From contig DKVN01000055.1 in the NCBI GenBank assembly GCA_002491225.1, positions 1 through 24,027 of the forward strand: a DNA stretch of 24,027 nucleotides. The letters are read 5' to 3'. The position numbers and the translations under genes were made by a program. Numbering within the stretch: the stretch's first letter is position 1; each line of letters opens with the position of its first letter. The notes under the pieces were generated by a model. The model made no database searches, had not been told where the DNA came from, and saw only the letters and a program-made list of their open reading frames with translations. Shown piece after piece: positions 22,347 through 24,027 of this stretch. This DNA comes from Faecalibacterium sp. UBA7177. GTDB lineage: Bacteria; Bacillota; Clostridia; Oscillospirales; Ruminococcaceae.

Positions 22347-23621
22347 TCATTTGCCCTGTTTGACCCGCTCCCAATAGGCGCGGGCGGCCTGCTCGGCCTT
22401 GTTTTCGCCGTACTCGTAGTACCGCGCGCCCTGCAAAGCGTCCGGCAGGTACTGCTGGGCCACCCAGTGGTTCGGGTAGTCGTGGGGGTAGCGATAGTGC
22501 TGGCCCTTGACGGCAGCGTCCTCACCGTCAAAGTGCTTGTTTTGCAATTGGCGCGGGATCGGCCCGCTTTTGCCCCGCTGCAGGTCGGCCATCGCCCGCT
22601 GGATGCCCGCCTCGCCGCTGTTGGATTTGGGGCTGGTCGCCACCAGGATCACCGCGTCGGCCAGCGGGATGCTGGCCTCGGGCAGGCCCACCATGTTGGC
22701 CGCGTCCACCGCCGCCTTGACGATCGGGATGATCTGAGGCCAGGCAAGGCCAACGTCCTCGCAGGCGCAGACCATCAGCCGCCGGCAGGCGCTGACCAGG
22801 TCCCCCGCCTCCAACAGCCGGGCCAGGTAGTGGAGGGCGGCGTCCGGGTCCGACCCGCGCATCGATTTTTGAAAGGCCGAGAGGATGTCGTATTGGTCGT
22901 CGCCCTGCCGGTCGTACCGCATGGCGGTGCGGCCGGTGACCTGCCGCACCATCTCGGCGGTGATCCGCTTTTCGCCGCCCGGCTCCCCGCGCGGGGCGGC
23001 GGCCGCCACAAACTCAAGACAGCCCAGCGCTTTGCGCAGGTCCCCGCCCGCGCCCATCGCCAGCTGCTGCAGCGCCTCCTCCTCCATCCTGATTGGCCCG
23101 CCCTCCTCGGCCTCGAGCCGGGCCAGCGCATTGCGGATACCCTGGCAGATGTCCTCGTCGGTGAGGGCCTTGAACTCAAAGACGGTGCAGCGGGAGAGCA
23201 GCGCGTTATAGATATAGAAATAGGGGTTCTCGGTGGTGGAGGCGATGAGGGTAACGCTGCCGTCCTCGATGCACTCGAGCAGGCTCTGCTGCTGCTTTTT
23301 GTTGAGGTACTGGATCTCATCAAGGTAGAGCAGCAGCCCGCCCGCGGCGTGCAGGGTGCCGATCTCGCCCAGCACCTCCTTGATGTCCGCGGTGGAGGCC
23401 GAGGTGCCGTTGAGCCGGTGCAGCCGCATGCCGCTGTTCTGGGCGATGATGCGGGCAACGGTGGTCTTGCCCACCCCGCTGGGGCCGTAAAAGACCATGT
23501 TGGGCACCCGCCCGCCCTCGATGACCCGACGGAACACCTGCCCCTTGCCCAAAAGGTGCTGCTGGCCGCACACCTCGTCGAGGGTCTGCGGGCGCAGGCG
23601 CTGTGCAAGCGGCTCAGCCAT
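22347..23621 (-). CDS. rarA: RarA/MgsA replication-associated AAA+ ATPase
   Basis: RarA is a clamp-loader-like ATPase acting at stalled or damaged replication forks. The 424-aa product has Walker A GPSGVGKT (46-53), Walker B LLLYLDEIQYLN (96-107), a conserved SRC in LLSRCTVFEF, and the C-terminal tetramerisation region with the family signatures DDQYDILSAFQKSMRGSDPD and KSGPIPRQLQ. The ATG at 23621 follows AGGAAAAGG; an in-frame start far upstream lies inside the previous gene. Its ATG overlaps the end of the esterase-like gene by 8 nt, so the two are probably co-transcribed. Length is typical. Confidence 0.96.
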   Translation of the reverse strand: MAEPLAQRLRPQTLDEVCGQQHLLGKGQVFRRVIEGGRVPNMVFYGPSGVGKTTVARIIAQNSGMRLHRLNGTSASTADIKEVLGEIGTLHAAGGLLLYLDEIQYLNKKQQQSLLECIEDGSVTLIASTTENPYFYIYNALLSRCTVFEFKALTDEDICQGIRNALARLEAEEGGPIRMEEEALQQLAMGAGGDLRKALGCLEFVAAAAPRGEPGGEKRITAEMVRQVTGRTAMRYDRQGDDQYDILSAFQKSMRGSDPDAALHYLARLLEAGDLVSACRRLMVCACEDVGLAWPQIIPIVKAAVDAANMVGLPEASIPLADAVILVATSPKSNSGEAGIQRAMADLQRGKSGPIPRQLQNKHFDGEDAAVKGQHYRYPHDYPNHWVAQQYLPDALQGARYYEYGENKAEQAARAYWERVKQGK

Positions 23622-24027
23622 GGGCCTTTTCCTCGTGGATCGGGCTTGTCCAGCTCTGCTGCTGGCGGGCCGCAAAGCCGGGGCAGAAGAACCTGTCGAT
23701 GGCGATGGCAACGCTGCGGTCCCAGAACTCCCACTCGTGCGCGCCGGGCCACTCCATATAGGTAAAGTTGAGGGGCAGCCGCTCAAAATGGGCGCGGAGG
23801 TTCTGGTTCTGCTCGTAGATATAGTAGGGCTCGTGGTCCTCGGTGCCCACGGTGCAGAGGATCTGCGGCTGCTGGGCGGGATTCAGCTTGCTGACCTGCT
23901 CGGCCAGCCGGAAGAGGTCCCGCTCGGGCGGCAGCTGCAGCTGCTGGCCAAACACCGGCTGGAACAGCCGGGACACCAGCGGGTGATCCTTCTGCGCAAG
24001 GACGCTGGCGAGGTCCACCCCGCCCGA
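23614..24027 (-). CDS. Esterase-like alpha/beta hydrolase, 3' part only
   Basis: The gene is cut by the right edge of the window; the last 135 or so codons are visible and the frame is open at 24027. The visible part begins SGGVDLASVLAQKD and contains the likely catalytic aspartate in GTEDHEPYY and the histidine in WPGAHEWEFWD, as in tributyrin esterase/esterase D-like proteins. The nucleophile serine (GxSxG) would be outside. A GTG near the edge (24018) is not likely to be the real start. The stop overlaps the rarA ATG by 8 nt. Substrate unknown. Confidence 0.82.
   Translation of the reverse strand, partial: SGGVDLASVLAQKDHPLVSRLFQPVFGQQLQLPPERDLFRLAEQVSKLNPAQQPQILCTVGTEDHEPYYIYEQNQNLRAHFERLPLNFTYMEWPGAHEWEFWDRSVAIAIDRFFCPGFAARQQQSWTSPIHEEKAHG

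Noticed and set aside
22281..23765. Long plus-strand open frame opposite rarA
   Set aside because: Antisense to the full RarA sequence and starts inside the rarA terminator.

Overview
The window is GC-rich and codes mostly on the minus strand. It looks like the chromosome of an endospore-forming, GC-rich member of the Clostridia; an Oscillospirales/Ruminococcaceae-type gut anaerobe is my best guess from gene order and base composition, not from any search. Spore formation is shown directly by spoIIGA-sigE, yqfC, yqfD and ylbJ. No tRNA, rRNA, CRISPR array, transposase or phage gene was seen, and there is no large accessory island.

Layout, left to right. A plus-strand MATE exporter (177-1547) with a near-perfect sigma-A promoter meets the minus-strand sporulation operon spoIIGA-sigE (3493-1765) at a 14-bp terminator hairpin. 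Next come mutS2 (6085-3698) and a long conserved block, transcribed right to left: yqfC-yqfD-phoH-ybeY-dgkA-era-(yqzL-like)-recO (12232-6233). This is the Firmicute yqfC-to-recO neighbourhood without yqfF/pgpH and cdd. ylbJ (12422-13609) is transcribed divergently from yqfC. The second conserved block is SRP RNA-dnaX-ybaB-recR (16852-13658). A 75-aa four-cysteine protein lies just upstream of the SRP RNA gene.

The right third is more individual. An unrecognised lipoprotein (18372-17341) of visibly lower GC follows a PhoP/PhoR-like response regulator and histidine kinase (20648-18512). A small protein with two GCGCG motifs (20941-21222) diverges from the regulator and is preceded by a good match to a forespore sigma-G promoter. 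Then come an unrecognised 135-aa gene, a PerR-type Fur-family repressor, rarA, and the 3' part of an esterase-like gene cut by the window edge.

How the genes work together: DNA maintenance (MutS2, RecO, RecR, DnaX, RarA), ribosome and RNA maturation (Era, YbeY, PhoH, SRP RNA) and sporulation (SpoIIGA, sigma-E, YqfC, YqfD, YlbJ). The most interesting part is 17341-21363. There the regulator/kinase pair, TTTACA-type half sites in front of both the regulator and the lipoprotein gene, and the divergent GCGCG gene could form one signalling module. That link is inference from site positions only.
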